A DNA stretch of 64,000 nt from Colwellia sp. MB3u-45. Lineage in GTDB: Bacteria > Pseudomonadota > Gammaproteobacteria > Enterobacterales > Alteromonadaceae. Positions 25,845 to 35,540 of this stretch are shown one piece after another. The number at the start of each line of letters is the position of its first letter. The first letter of the stretch is position 1. The position numbers were made by a program, and so were the translations under genes. The notes beneath the pieces are model-generated. The model was not told where the DNA came from, made no database searches, and saw nothing but the letters and a program-made list of their open reading frames with translations. Location of the stretch: contig NZ_JACGVC010000043.1 in the NCBI RefSeq assembly GCF_014077005.1, forward strand, positions 59,573-123,572, given 5' to 3'.

Positions 25845-28800
25845 ATGAGCAAAAATGTTAATCTCTTCAATCCGGTATTAGCTAAAGGCCGGGGTAAAAG
25901 TGCCGATAAAAAAGTTTGGCAAAACCTACCCGGTAGTAGTGCCACTGTCGCTATTTTTCACGGCGCGTTATCAACGCAACAGCCCATATTACTACTTACT
26001 CATGATACGCCATCGGCATTGCGCTTAGAGCAAGAACTAACCAGCTTAAATCAACAAGCTCAATTACCTATTTGTTTATTTCCTGATTGGGAAACCTTGC
26101 CGTACGATACTTTTTCGCCACACCAAGATATTATTTCCCAGCGTTTAGCCACCTTGTATCAATTATCGCGTATGGATAAAGGCATTGTTATTGTGCCCAT
26201 TTCTACTTTAATGCAACGTTTAGCACCAAAACAATACATTGAAGCCAATAGTTTAATCATCCAAAAAGGCGATAAAAAAGATTTACATCAGTTAAGACAA
26301 AGCCTAGAAGCCAGCGGATATCGCTGTGTTGAACAAGTAATGGAACACGGTGAGTTTTCTGCTCGTGGTGCCATTCTTGATATCTTTCCTATGGGCAGTA
26401 AAACACCGTTCCGTTTAGACTTTTTTGATGATGAAATTGACGAAATCCGCTTATTTGATCCAGAAAATCAACGTTCTAGCGACAAAATAGAGGGCATAAA
26501 TTTATTGCCCGCGCATGAGTTCCCAACCGATACTGACGGCACTAACTTATTTCGCAGCCAATACCGCGAACAATTTACCAGCACCATTGACAAAGCATCT
26601 ATTTACCACCAAGTCAGTAATGGCATTATGCCCGCAGGCATAGAATATTATTTGCCTTTGTTTTTTCAGCAAACCAATACCTTATGTGATTACCTTGCTG
26701 ATAATACCTTAGTAATTATCAGTGGCGATATTGATAAAGCCTTAGCCCATTACTGGACCGATATTGACTATCGCTATGAAGACAGACGCTATGATCCCAC
26801 TCGGCCACTATTGCCACCAAAGCATTTATTTCTCAATAGTGAAGAGCTCTACAGTGCCTTAAAACCTTTTGATCGCATCAATTTAAAACCCGAAGTCATC
26901 GAAGACGAATTAAAAGCATCACAAGTGCAATTTGACGTACACACCTTGCCAGATCTGACCATAGATCATAAATTAAAGCAGCCATTTGAATTACTCAATA
27001 ATTTTGTTAACAGCAAAGAAACACCAAGCAAACTCTTATTTGTTGCAGAAAGCCAAGGTCGACGTGAAAGTGTATTAGAGCTACTAGAGCGTAATCAAAC
27101 CAAGCCAAGTATCTTTAAGAGTATTGAAGACTTTGTTAACAGTGACGCGCTCATTGGTATTACGGTTAACGCTTTAAGTGCCGGCTTTATTTTTCAAGCC
27201 AAAGGCAGTGCGAAAAAAAATGCCATTGCCTTAATAACAGAAGCTGAATTACTCGGCGATCGCGTCCGTCAAACTCGCCGTCGAAATAAACAACAAGAAA
27301 TTCAAAACGACGCAATATTTAAAAATTTAGCCGAGTTAAGTATTGGCCAACCTGTGGTGCATATTGATCACGGTATTGGTCGCTATATGGGCTTACAAAC
27401 CATTGAAAATAGTGGTATTACCACAGAATTTTTAATGCTCAGTTACGCAAAAGAAGCCAAATTATATGTGCCGGTTGCCTCACTACATTTAATTAGCCGC
27501 TACTCAGGCGCCGATGCTGACCACGCACCGTTACATAAACTGGGTAACGATAGTTGGAGTAAAGCCAAGCAAAAAGCGGCAGAAAAAGTACGTGACGTAG
27601 CCGTTGAACTGTTAGATATTTATGCCAAACGCGCCAGCAACCATGGTTATAGCTTTAAACGAAATAAAGATGATTATCGCGCTTTTGCAGACAGTTTTAG
27701 TTTTGAAGAAACCTTTGATCAAGCACAAGCCATCAATGCGGTCATTAGCGACATGTTATCGCCAAAAGCGATGGACAGATTAGTCTGTGGTGATGTCGGT
27801 TTTGGCAAAACCGAAGTCGCCATGCGCGCGGCCTTTATTGCGGTCAACGATGGCAAACAAGTAGCGATATTAGTGCCAACTACCCTGCTTGCTCAACAAC
27901 ACCATGAAAGTTTTCGTGACCGTTTCGCCAATTGGCCTGTTAACATTGAAGTTTTATCACGCTTTAAAACCGCTAAAGAACAAAACGCTATTGTCAAAGA
28001 AGTTGAATCTGGCCAAATAGATATTTTAATTGGTACACATAAGCTTTTACAAAATAGCATAAAATATAAAGATCTAGGGCTTTTAGTGGTTGATGAAGAG
28101 CATAGGTTTGGTGTTAAACAAAAAGAAAAAATAAAACAGCTGCGGGCAAACGTAGATATTTTAACACTAACCGCAACCCCAATCCCACGCACCTTAAATA
28201 TGGCCATGGGCGGCATGCGCGACTTATCAATAATAGCCACACCACCAGCAAAAAGATTAGCGGTAAAAACCTTTGTACGAGAGCGCGATGACGCCTTAAT
28301 TCGCGAGTCAATCCTGCGGGAAGTATTGCGTGGTGGTCAAGTCTACTTCTTACATAACAATGTCGACACCATAGATAAAACCGCTGCAGACATTCAAGTA
28401 TTATTACCCGAAGCGAAAATTATTACCGCTCATGGACAAATGCGTGAGCGCGAACTTGAACGTGTGATGAACGACTTTTATCACCAACGTTATAATGTGC
28501 TGGTTTGTACCACCATTATTGAAACTGGCATCGATGTGCCCACCGCTAATACCATCATTATGGATCGAGCTGACCACTTAGGTTTAGCACAACTACACCA
28601 ATTACGTGGCCGTGTTGGGCGATCACATCATCAAGCTTATGCCTATTTATTAACCCCGCATGAAAAACGTATGACCAAAGATGCAAAAAAACGCCTTGAA
28701 GCCATCGCCTCATTAGAAGACTTAGGGGCCGGCTTTACTTTGGCGACTCACGATTTAGAAATTCGTGGCGCCGGTGAGCTATTAGGCGAAGATCAAAGTG

Positions 28801-29354
28801 GTTCAATGAGCCAAGTGGGTTATACCTTATACATGGAAATGCTTGATGCCGCCGTTACCGCACTAAAAGAAGGTAAAGAATTGTCGCTCGACCAAGTGAC
28901 AAAAACTCAAACTGAAGTAGATTTACGCGTAGCGGCACTATTACCCGATGACTATATTTTCGATGTAAGTTTACGCTTAAGTTTATATAAACGTATTGCC
29001 AGTTGTAAAAATAAACAAGCACTCGACGACGTGCAAGTTGAGCTGATAGACCGTTTTGGCTTATTACCACAAGCAGCAAAAAATTTAGTGCATATCGCCA
29101 AGCTGAAACTTAAAGCACAAAAAATGGGTATTACCCGCATTGATGCAGGCCCTGCTGGTGGTTCATTTGAATTTAGCAGCGAAACTAAAGTAGACCCTAT
29201 GTTTATCATCGGCTTAATTCAACAACAACCGAAAATATATAAAATGGAAGGTGCGAATAAATTGAAATTTAAGCAAGTGACCGAAGATGCAAAATCTCGC
29301 TTTATTTTAATCGCTACCATGCTGAACGAATTGGCAAATCACCTGTGTGCTTAA
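25845..29354 (+). CDS. mfd: Transcription-repair coupling factor Mfd
   Basis: 1169 residues, normal for Mfd (E. coli 1148). The N-terminal UvrB-like module (residues about 1-350, with PDWETLPYDTFSPHQDIISQR) recruits UvrA. The RNA-polymerase-interacting domain starts near 505 (GQPVVHIDHGIGRYMGL). The RecG-like motor has Walker A GDVGFGKTEVAMR with Lys655, DEEH at 750-753, LTATPIPRTLNM and TTIIETGIDVPTANTIIMDRADHLGLAQLHQLRGRVGR, followed by the TRG motif and a C-terminal regulatory domain. Mfd removes stalled RNA polymerase at lesions and recruits nucleotide-excision repair. The gene is followed after 175 bases by csiV on the same strand. Confidence 0.98.
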   Translation: MSKNVNLFNPVLAKGRGKSADKKVWQNLPGSSATVAIFHGALSTQQPILLLTHDTPSALRLEQELTSLNQQAQLPICLFPDWETLPYDTFSPHQDIISQRLATLYQLSRMDKGIVIVPISTLMQRLAPKQYIEANSLIIQKGDKKDLHQLRQSLEASGYRCVEQVMEHGEFSARGAILDIFPMGSKTPFRLDFFDDEIDEIRLFDPENQRSSDKIEGINLLPAHEFPTDTDGTNLFRSQYREQFTSTIDKASIYHQVSNGIMPAGIEYYLPLFFQQTNTLCDYLADNTLVIISGDIDKALAHYWTDIDYRYEDRRYDPTRPLLPPKHLFLNSEELYSALKPFDRINLKPEVIEDELKASQVQFDVHTLPDLTIDHKLKQPFELLNNFVNSKETPSKLLFVAESQGRRESVLELLERNQTKPSIFKSIEDFVNSDALIGITVNALSAGFIFQAKGSAKKNAIALITEAELLGDRVRQTRRRNKQQEIQNDAIFKNLAELSIGQPVVHIDHGIGRYMGLQTIENSGITTEFLMLSYAKEAKLYVPVASLHLISRYSGADADHAPLHKLGNDSWSKAKQKAAEKVRDVAVELLDIYAKRASNHGYSFKRNKDDYRAFADSFSFEETFDQAQAINAVISDMLSPKAMDRLVCGDVGFGKTEVAMRAAFIAVNDGKQVAILVPTTLLAQQHHESFRDRFANWPVNIEVLSRFKTAKEQNAIVKEVESGQIDILIGTHKLLQNSIKYKDLGLLVVDEEHRFGVKQKEKIKQLRANVDILTLTATPIPRTLNMAMGGMRDLSIIATPPAKRLAVKTFVRERDDALIRESILREVLRGGQVYFLHNNVDTIDKTAADIQVLLPEAKIITAHGQMRERELERVMNDFYHQRYNVLVCTTIIETGIDVPTANTIIMDRADHLGLAQLHQLRGRVGRSHHQAYAYLLTPHEKRMTKDAKKRLEAIASLEDLGAGFTLATHDLEIRGAGELLGEDQSGSMSQVGYTLYMEMLDAAVTALKEGKELSLDQVTKTQTEVDLRVAALLPDDYIFDVSLRLSLYKRIASCKNKQALDDVQVELIDRFGLLPQAAKNLVHIAKLKLKAQKMGITRIDAGPAGGSFEFSSETKVDPMFIIGLIQQQPKIYKMEGANKLKFKQVTEDAKSRFILIATMLNELANHLCA

Positions 29355-29529
29355 ACACCGCAATGATCAATACGTAAAGCTAGCCTAGTTATCTTTTATA
29401 TTTAACAGATAACTGATTGAGAATTGATTGATAAGTAATTGATAACTAATTGAGAACGGATTGACAATATAAGTATTGATCAACCTTTGCTATTATCACT
29501 GGGTAAAATAAACATTAACTGGATACTGA

Positions 29530-31194
29530 ATGAAATTAACTCAACTATTTTTATGTTCTGCCGTCTTAACATTTCCACTAACCTTAAATGCGACGACACA
29601 AGAAAATAATGACCGATGGTTTGATGTCGAAATTATTCTTTTTAGCCAATTAGGTGATAAAAGCCAGTTAAAAGAAAACTTTCCAGACAGCAGTGAATTA
29701 CCAAAACATCAACGTGTGGAAGATTTACTCAACCGCTATTTAAACCCTGACATTCGCACGTTAAAGCAACTATTACCCCAATGTGATTCACCACACTATG
29801 TCGGGGATTTAGCGAAAAAAAATGCCAAACTCCCTGCGCTTTTTAATGAAAAATCATTAGTGCAAATAGCACAATTAACGCCAGAGCTTTCGGTGTCAAA
29901 CCAAGTTATAGGTTTAGGGCAAGATAGCACCAACCTGCTTGATTCTAACAACAATGTGACACAGCTTTCAGCAGATAATGACACGGCTAGTCGACATATT
30001 TTTACCGACAATACCGGACTAAATAATGCAGGGCTAAACCGTGAAATTGCTCGTGCCGACCCAGAGAATAATCCTGCTATTAGTGACGCTACCATTAATA
30101 ACGCGATTATCAATAATAATAAGACCACCAGCAACAGTTACATCAATGCCATAGCCTTACCAACCACCTTGTCTGATGAAGAGCAGGCAAATATTCAACG
30201 TTTAGTACTAGCAGCTGAACAAGAATTTCAAGCGCTTAAATTTCAGTATCCAGCCAAAACTGAGCCCATATTATTATGCCGAATTGACCCAGCATACTTT
30301 GCTGACTATCAAGTCGAAAATCCTGACTTTGACTATCACGGCTTTTCTGTTGATAAAGTGCCATTATTGATTGATGGCCCAGAACATATCGACAACAATA
30401 AAACACATTTGCTGAGCAAAAACTCATTACAGCTTAATGATATTATTCAAGACTTAAGGTATAGCAAAAACTTTCGCCCTATGTTGCATATGGGCTGGCG
30501 ACAAGTTGCTCGACCTGAAAAACAATCTGTGCCCGTGAAAGTGTATGCCGGTGATAATTTTGTTATCCCTTACCAAAAACAATTAACTAAATTCAACGAG
30601 CAAAAAAATCAGCAAAGAAGCCACTTGCTTACAGAAACTAGCAAGAAAAATCTGCTTGAGCCTTCACCTGTGCAAAACCAAACTGAACAGCTACAACAAG
30701 CTAAAAAAGCGCGTCTCGAACAAATTATTGCGCAAATAGCACAGGTAAACGAAAACACCGACGAACTATTAGCAGCACTTGACCAACAAGACTTATCGCT
30801 AAAACTTACTGATGAAATGCCCTTAGCGGTAACAGAAAATACGCCACCAATAGCGCCTATTCAACAATGGTTTATTGAGGGGTTTTTCAATATTCATTTA
30901 AAACATTATTTATTTATTACCGCTGATTTTAATATTTTAGATAAAAGCTTAGCAGAACTGGCCACAGCAAGATTAGCCCCAACGTTACCCACTGATGTAA
31001 ATCTAAATAGCGCAGCAAATACGTCGACACCAATACAGGCCAAAGCTATTCGTTTTCAACAAAACCGACGTGTTATAAGTGGCGAAGTGCATTATTTCGA
31101 CCACCCCTACATGGGCATGATAGTGCAAATTAGACCTTATACAAAACCAGAGCCCGAACCAGAACAAGAGCCTGCGCCTAAAGAAAGTCTTTAG
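29530..31194 (+). CDS. csiV: Peptidoglycan-binding protein CsiV
   Basis: 554 residues. A signal peptide (cleavage near NA-TTQ, residue 22) is followed by NDRWFDVEIILFSQ, the typical CsiV opening. The C-terminal part has the second family block (WFIEGFFNIHLKHYLFITADF, then FQQNRRVISGEVHYFDHPYMGMIVQIRPY). In Vibrio cholerae CsiV is periplasmic, binds peptidoglycan and supports LpoA/PBP1a-dependent wall synthesis. This copy is long because of low-complexity, Asn-rich insertions (about residues 135-205) and a Gln/Lys-rich coiled segment near 355-415; the tail is a Pro/Glu repeat. Location after mfd is the arrangement I recall from related genera. Confidence 0.85.
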   Translation: MKLTQLFLCSAVLTFPLTLNATTQENNDRWFDVEIILFSQLGDKSQLKENFPDSSELPKHQRVEDLLNRYLNPDIRTLKQLLPQCDSPHYVGDLAKKNAKLPALFNEKSLVQIAQLTPELSVSNQVIGLGQDSTNLLDSNNNVTQLSADNDTASRHIFTDNTGLNNAGLNREIARADPENNPAISDATINNAIINNNKTTSNSYINAIALPTTLSDEEQANIQRLVLAAEQEFQALKFQYPAKTEPILLCRIDPAYFADYQVENPDFDYHGFSVDKVPLLIDGPEHIDNNKTHLLSKNSLQLNDIIQDLRYSKNFRPMLHMGWRQVARPEKQSVPVKVYAGDNFVIPYQKQLTKFNEQKNQQRSHLLTETSKKNLLEPSPVQNQTEQLQQAKKARLEQIIAQIAQVNENTDELLAALDQQDLSLKLTDEMPLAVTENTPPIAPIQQWFIEGFFNIHLKHYLFITADFNILDKSLAELATARLAPTLPTDVNLNSAANTSTPIQAKAIRFQQNRRVISGEVHYFDHPYMGMIVQIRPYTKPEPEPEQEPAPKESL

Positions 31195-31247
31195 AGACTG
31201 ATTAATGGCTTCATTATATTTTTACCAATAACACTTTCGAGGATACT

Positions 31248-31538
31248 ATGGATAAAGAAATTGAAATTCAAGCGGCGGTATTTCGTCGTTTACTCGCGCA
31301 TTTAGATGATCGTAAAGACGTACAAAATATCGAATTAATGAACCTTGCCGGCTTTTGTCGTAACTGTTTTTCTAAATGGACAGTGGCTGAAGCTGAAAAG
31401 TTGGGTGTTAACGTCGATATTGATACGGCACGCGAACAGGTTTATGGCATGCCATATAATGAGTGGAAAGAGAAACATCAACTGCCGGCAACAGATGAAC
31501 AGCTAGCGAAATTTAACCAGTTAAACGCAAAGAAATAA
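31248..31538 (+). CDS. DUF1244 family protein
   Basis: 96 residues, a full-length member of this small conserved family. The core reads FRRLLAHLDDRKDVQNIELMNLAGFCRNCFSKW and ends with YGMPYNEWKEKHQLPATDEQ. The FCRNC cysteine pair is a constant feature and could bind a metal or be redox active; this is inference. No function is established. It lies 53 bases after csiV with a clear GAGGA ribosome-binding site, so read-through from csiV is likely. Predicted cytoplasmic and helical. Confidence 0.9.
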   Translation: MDKEIEIQAAVFRRLLAHLDDRKDVQNIELMNLAGFCRNCFSKWTVAEAEKLGVNVDIDTAREQVYGMPYNEWKEKHQLPATDEQLAKFNQLNAKK

Positions 31539-31780
31539 TTTTAGCTCGATTTTTCTAGGCGATTAATACGCTACCCTGGCCTATTACAAGAATGAAATCT
31601 GTCGGGCTGTATCTTGCAGTACTTAGTTATTGTCAGTGGTATGTAAAAGTATCAGCATAAACAGACAATATTACGCTAAGTAGAAGCACTACAGCCTGGT
31701 CTTTAAGCGAATAAATGATCACCGCTAGGTACTTAATGCTTGGTTTAAGGTTCGGGCTTAGGTTTAGGTTAAAGCCAAAT

Positions 31781-32053
31781 TTAAACGATCACGTTCAATG
31801 CTGTAGCTCTGCGATCATTTCGGTTACGTGACTCCAACCAACGCCCTCGTTTAAATCGTTGTTGACGCCGATCGCCGCCAGAGCGGCGCTCATCTTCAGA
31901 TAGCGTTGAACAAGCTATTGTAATTTTCAACTGCTCAGTCAAAGAATTAGGCGTTTTTTTTCTCTGCTGTTGTTGTTTCTCACGGCTGTCTTTTTCCAAA
32001 CGCTCTGCTTTGGCTGTAAAACTGGCCGGCAATAAACTTGCAAAAACATCCAT
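31781..32053 (-). CDS. Small basic protein with RRxxDRR repeats, unknown function
   Basis: 90 residues from the ATG at 32053, preceded by AGGGAG 12 bases upstream; a TTG four codons earlier sits too close to that site. The N-terminal 25 residues are mildly amphipathic (MDVFASLLPASF), the middle is Lys/Gln-rich (EKDSREKQQQQRKK) and the C-terminal third is Arg-rich with two similar blocks (RRSGGDRRQQR and RNRNDRRA) around RGRWLESR. The family is not one I can name, though this kind of Arg-rich tail is familiar from gammaproteobacterial hypothetical proteins. Nucleic-acid binding is plausible from charge alone. It is convergent with the DUF1244 gene. Confidence 0.6.
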   Translation of the reverse strand: MDVFASLLPASFTAKAERLEKDSREKQQQQRKKTPNSLTEQLKITIACSTLSEDERRSGGDRRQQRFKRGRWLESRNRNDRRATALNVIV

Positions 32054-32426
32054 AACTATTCTCAACTCCCTTATTAATAGTAGTTACAACCCTCTGGTTA
32101 ATTAATCGGCAGTTAGTGGTAAAAGTTTAATCTTTTTTAAGCCACAATAGATCCTTGCTGAAGTTTTAGTTTTAGTTTTAAGAAGAGTCGAGCGCAGCAA
32201 GGCTAAAGAAGTAATTGCTACTGAAAAGTTATTTATAAAACTTTGCTATAAGAGGTTTGTGAAGCAGATGAGTGAAGGGCAGTAAGAGTAAGGCGCTTGA
32301 TTAGCTAGCCGCTAACCATTGCAATTAAAAAACAAGCTACCACTGTGCTTTTATCAACCGGCAGGGTAAGAAAAAATTTATGCAAATAACCAATAGTAAT
32401 CATCTGCAATAACTAAAGCTAAGCGT
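32054..32426. other. Gene-free stretch between small basic protein gene and rsuA
   Basis: About 373 bases. No reading frame, repeat or strong hairpin was recognised. It must contain the promoter of the small basic protein gene and the 3' end region of rsuA. Confidence 0.4.
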
Positions 32427-33116
32427 TTATAGAAAGGCACTGACTTCCCCGGTATTTAAATAACGCCACTCACCTAAGGGTAAATCAGCCAGTTTTACTG
32501 GCCCTATTTGCTCGCGATGCAAACCCAGCACCTGATTACCAACCGCTGCAAACATGCGTTTAACTTGATGATATTTACCTTCGGTTATGGTCAATAAGAC
32601 TTCTTTCTCAGCAACTTGCTCTAACGTTGCAGGACGAGTTAAACCATCTTCACCTTGCAACTGCACGCCATGAGTAAACTTCTCTGCCGTAGTATTTTTC
32701 AGCGGGTCACGTAGCCACACACGATAAACTTTTTCGCACTGTTTCTTAGGTGAAATAATATTATGCGACCAGAGACCATCGTCAGTAATTAGCACTAACC
32801 CTGTAGTGTCAGCGTCTAGGCGGCCAGCAATGTGCATATCAAATGCCTTATCAACAGCAATTAAATGTAATAACGAGGGATAAATTTCATCAACATTAGA
32901 GCAAATGGTAGCAAGGGGTTTATGCAAAATGATATACCGAAAACTACGCGCAGTAAGTGCTTCGTCTTCAATGCAAATATAATCATCTTCATCCACCTGT
33001 GTGGCAGGGTCTTTAATTACCACATCATTCACCGTTACTTTGCTCATTTTAAGCAATTTTTTAGCTTCAGTGCGGGTAAGTTCAGTGCTTTTGCAAATAA
33101 ATTTGTCGAGACGCAT
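32427..33116 (-). CDS. rsuA: 16S rRNA pseudouridine(516) synthase RsuA
   Basis: 229 residues from the ATG at 33116 (MRLDKFICKST). The open frame extends 51 codons upstream, but that part is hydrophobic, outside the family, and the canonical RsuA start is this Met. Residues 1-60 form an S4 RNA-binding domain (TRTEAKKLLKMSKVTVND). The catalytic domain has HIAGRLDADTTGLVLITDDG with the active-site Asp, and EGKYHQVKRMFAAVGN near the C-terminus. Length agrees with E. coli RsuA (231). The enzyme isomerises uridine 516 of 16S rRNA during small-subunit assembly. No co-transcribed neighbour is apparent. Confidence 0.92.
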   Translation of the reverse strand: MRLDKFICKSTELTRTEAKKLLKMSKVTVNDVVIKDPATQVDEDDYICIEDEALTARSFRYIILHKPLATICSNVDEIYPSLLHLIAVDKAFDMHIAGRLDADTTGLVLITDDGLWSHNIISPKKQCEKVYRVWLRDPLKNTTAEKFTHGVQLQGEDGLTRPATLEQVAEKEVLLTITEGKYHQVKRMFAAVGNQVLGLHREQIGPVKLADLPLGEWRYLNTGEVSAFL

Positions 33117-33356
33117 AGTCAGTAATATCGCTAAAAGGTAATGAAATAAAGGCGCCGCTATTATCGCTATTTGAATATTTTTAGCAAGGCTAGCGTGTAC
33201 AAGCATTACAAAAAAATTCACTAGCACTAGCTTGGATTGCATTACATTGGACAGTATAGAAGGATACACGATAACTAGCCTTGGTTAGGTGAATGCACAA
33301 AACACCGACATATTAGCTACTCAACAATTAAACTGACTAAGTTCACCTAGCGCTAT

Positions 33357-33522
33357 TTATACCAATCTCACTAATTATCTGATCATTTCTATTGGTTAAA
33401 ATAACCAACTACTGCGTTATTTATTTAATAATTAGAACAACTAGTTATTAAATAAATGCCTTATATTTGGCCATTTTTCCTGCATATAAAGTAGACCACC
33501 TAATTAATGAAATTGGTATTGC
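33357..33522. mobile_element. Palindromic MITE-like element
   Basis: About 165 bases with terminal inverted repeats of roughly 20 bases (left ATACCAATCTCACTAATTA, right, on the other strand, ATACCAATTTCATTAATTA). The centre is a long hairpin: 17-base arms at 33419-33435 and 33441-33457 with one wobble pair and a five-base loop. The centres of outer and inner repeats coincide near 33439. No coding capacity. It lies in the gap between rsuA and the acetyltransferase gene. No clear target duplication is seen. Confidence 0.7.
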
Positions 33523-33535
33523 ATGTCAAATACAG

Positions 33536-33994
33536 CTAATCACTAATCATATATAAGCAATTTTTCAAGGTTATTTTTTCGGGGTAGCACGCAAAAGTAA
33601 ATCCACTTTTTTCATAAGTTTTAATTGCACTGCCATTATTTTGCACAACAAATAATGAACACGAATTGGTGTTTAAATCAGCTTTTCCTCTAACACTTAA
33701 TTGCTGAACTAAATGCGTGGCAATACCATGGCCACGAAAGCTAGGGTTAATCACCAGTCTGCAAAGGTGGCACTTACCTAGTCTCAAATAATACTGCCCA
33801 AACCCTAACAACTCTGCTTGCGCAGAAAGTAAGGCAAATGACGGCAAGGACTCTAATTTCAAATCACTCTTAAAAGAATTAAAGTCAAATGGGAAGCTAA
33901 AATTAGGTCCTGACCAAAGACTTAATTCTTCTTCGCTGGAAAACCACGACATCAGTTCAGTTAAGTTTTCATCCGATGGTTGAGATAAATACAT
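33536..33994 (-). CDS. GNAT family N-acetyltransferase
   Basis: 152 residues from the ATG at 33994, chosen because AAGG stands five bases ahead and the first residues (MYLSQPSDENLTELMSWF) look like a GNAT N-terminus; an ATG 15 codons upstream has a poorly placed site. The acetyl-CoA-binding motif is LVINPSFRGHGIATHLVQQL near residues 75-95, and the C-terminal FVVQNNGSAIKTYEKSGFTF is typical of the family. The substrate is unknown; the arrangement resembles small-molecule or ribosomal-protein acetyltransferases. The gene ends just inside the edge of the MITE-like element, whose right end lies about 14 bases downstream of the stop. Confidence 0.85.
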   Translation of the reverse strand: MYLSQPSDENLTELMSWFSSEEELSLWSGPNFSFPFDFNSFKSDLKLESLPSFALLSAQAELLGFGQYYLRLGKCHLCRLVINPSFRGHGIATHLVQQLSVRGKADLNTNSCSLFVVQNNGSAIKTYEKSGFTFACYPEKITLKNCLYMISD

Positions 33995-34124
33995 ATTCGC
34001 CTTATGCCATGCGACAGGGATACTTCCTATCAGGAACATAACCTAGCCTGAATAAATTAGCCATTAGGCCTTGATATAAAGTTGATAGAAAGTTGATAGA
34101 AAATGAGCTTACGTATTAATAAAC

Positions 34125-35225
34125 TTAAGTATTAATAAATTTACCTGACAAGGCTAAACCGCTGCGATGATGCAAAACACTGTGACATTGCGCTAAAATA
34201 GACAAGGCAATTGACTCAGGCAACTCACCACCAATATCAAGGCCAACCGGGCCATTAACATGACGCATTAACCAAGCTCTGTCTTCAATATTAGCAAGCA
34301 TTTCAACATTACCTCTTCGTTCAGTCGGGCCTAATAAACCAATATATTTTGCAACGTTATTTTCATGCAGCAAACTTAACCAAGCAGCGTCCAAATTCAA
34401 ATTGTGCGTCATCAACACGGCGGCATCAAGTTGGCGAAATTGCGCTATTTGAGAAAAGTCGTTGGGATGAATTCTAAAGATTTCTGAGGCCTGCTTAAAG
34501 CTGCTGCTGCGGGCATAGCTAGAGCGATGATCAACAACCGTTACCCGCCAGCCCATCTGCGCCGCCATCGACACTAAAGGAATGGCATCTGAGCCACCAC
34601 CAAAAATCCATAAATTAGTTGGTGCCGATATTTTGGTTATCGACAGCTGATCTTCGCCAATGGTGATATTGCTGTGCGCTGTATCCTGTTTTATCATCTG
34701 CCTTAGGACATCATGCTTAACGCTTTCTTGCCCCTGAGCTGTTGTTATTAATAACTGGCCAATATTATCAAACAAACTGATGTTATTTAACGCCTGCGGT
34801 GTTGATTCATCAGTTAAAAATGTTTGTTGTAAATAGCTTGCTTGCCCCTCTTGCATGCGCTTAAAAAGCTCGGCAAATAATACTTGATGTGCAGCTGTGA
34901 CATATTGTAATAATACGCCTATTTTACCTTTGCAGCCTACGCCTAGCTCTGCTGCATAACCATCTTCTTCTAGCATATCGTATACAACGTAATGGGCTTG
35001 CTTGCTATCAAATACTTTTTTCGCATGTAAAACAATATTGGCCTCTAAGCAGCCGCCACTGACTAAACCAAGCGATTGTCCCACGCTATTAACCAGCATA
35101 ATAGCACCGGGGGAGCGATAACTTGAGCCCGCTTTATTTACTATAGTGGCAATTACCCACTCAAGTTTTTCGCTATGATTTAAGTAATGTTCAAGCAGGG
35201 AATAATGAGAGTGATTATTAAGCAA
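34125..35225 (-). CDS. XdhC/CoxI family protein
   Basis: 366 residues. The N-terminal XdhC/CoxI domain shows WVIATIVNKAGSSYRSPGAIMLV and GLVSGGCLEANI (residues about 20-65). The C-terminal Rossmann-like XdhC domain shows LWIFGGGSDAIPLVSMAAQMGWRVTVVDHR near 205-235 and GLLGPTERRGNVE near 295. XdhC proteins deliver sulfurated molybdenum cofactor to xanthine dehydrogenase-type enzymes. No molybdoenzyme gene is visible here, so its client lies elsewhere. It sits downstream of recA but is separated by a strong terminator, so is expressed on its own. Confidence 0.88.
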   Translation of the reverse strand: MLNNHSHYSLLEHYLNHSEKLEWVIATIVNKAGSSYRSPGAIMLVNSVGQSLGLVSGGCLEANIVLHAKKVFDSKQAHYVVYDMLEEDGYAAELGVGCKGKIGVLLQYVTAAHQVLFAELFKRMQEGQASYLQQTFLTDESTPQALNNISLFDNIGQLLITTAQGQESVKHDVLRQMIKQDTAHSNITIGEDQLSITKISAPTNLWIFGGGSDAIPLVSMAAQMGWRVTVVDHRSSYARSSSFKQASEIFRIHPNDFSQIAQFRQLDAAVLMTHNLNLDAAWLSLLHENNVAKYIGLLGPTERRGNVEMLANIEDRAWLMRHVNGPVGLDIGGELPESIALSILAQCHSVLHHRSGLALSGKFINT

Positions 35226-35487
35226 TGGTAAACCTTAAAGTTATTGAGAGCTGGTCACGGGTCTTTAATTTATTATAACAAGTTAGGCAAAGTTAAAAAA
35301 CGTCAAATTTGTATCTGTTTACTCAGTGTATCGGTCAAAATCGTAGCTTTTAACATCGACTGACATGCCGGTGAATATGCTGTGCAGTCATATGTTTAGA
35401 TGAAAACATGTCATTAGAGTAATGCTGGAGTAACTAACAAGATGGCTAAGATTGGCAGTTTTCTGATCATACACCACTTTTTATATT
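35226..35487. other. Gap between XdhC gene and recA terminator, no recX
   Basis: The 315 bases between the XdhC-family gene and recA hold the recA terminator and otherwise no gene. recX, which follows recA in many gammaproteobacteria, is absent at this place on both strands. Confidence 0.5.
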
Positions 35488-35515
35488 AAAAAAAAGCCAC
35501 TTTACAGTGGCTTTT
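35488..35515 (-). terminator. Rho-independent terminator of recA
   Basis: A perfect 10-bp stem (AAAAGCCACT / AGTGGCTTTT) with a four-base loop is followed on the minus strand by a run of eight T, 25 bases after the recA stop. Confidence 0.9.
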
Positions 35516-35540
35516 CATTAAAAGTAAAACTCGCTAAGAA

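Noticed and set aside
32427..33269. 280-residue version of RsuA
   Set aside because: The extra 51 N-terminal residues are hydrophobic, outside the family alignment, and MRLDKF is the canonical start at 33116.
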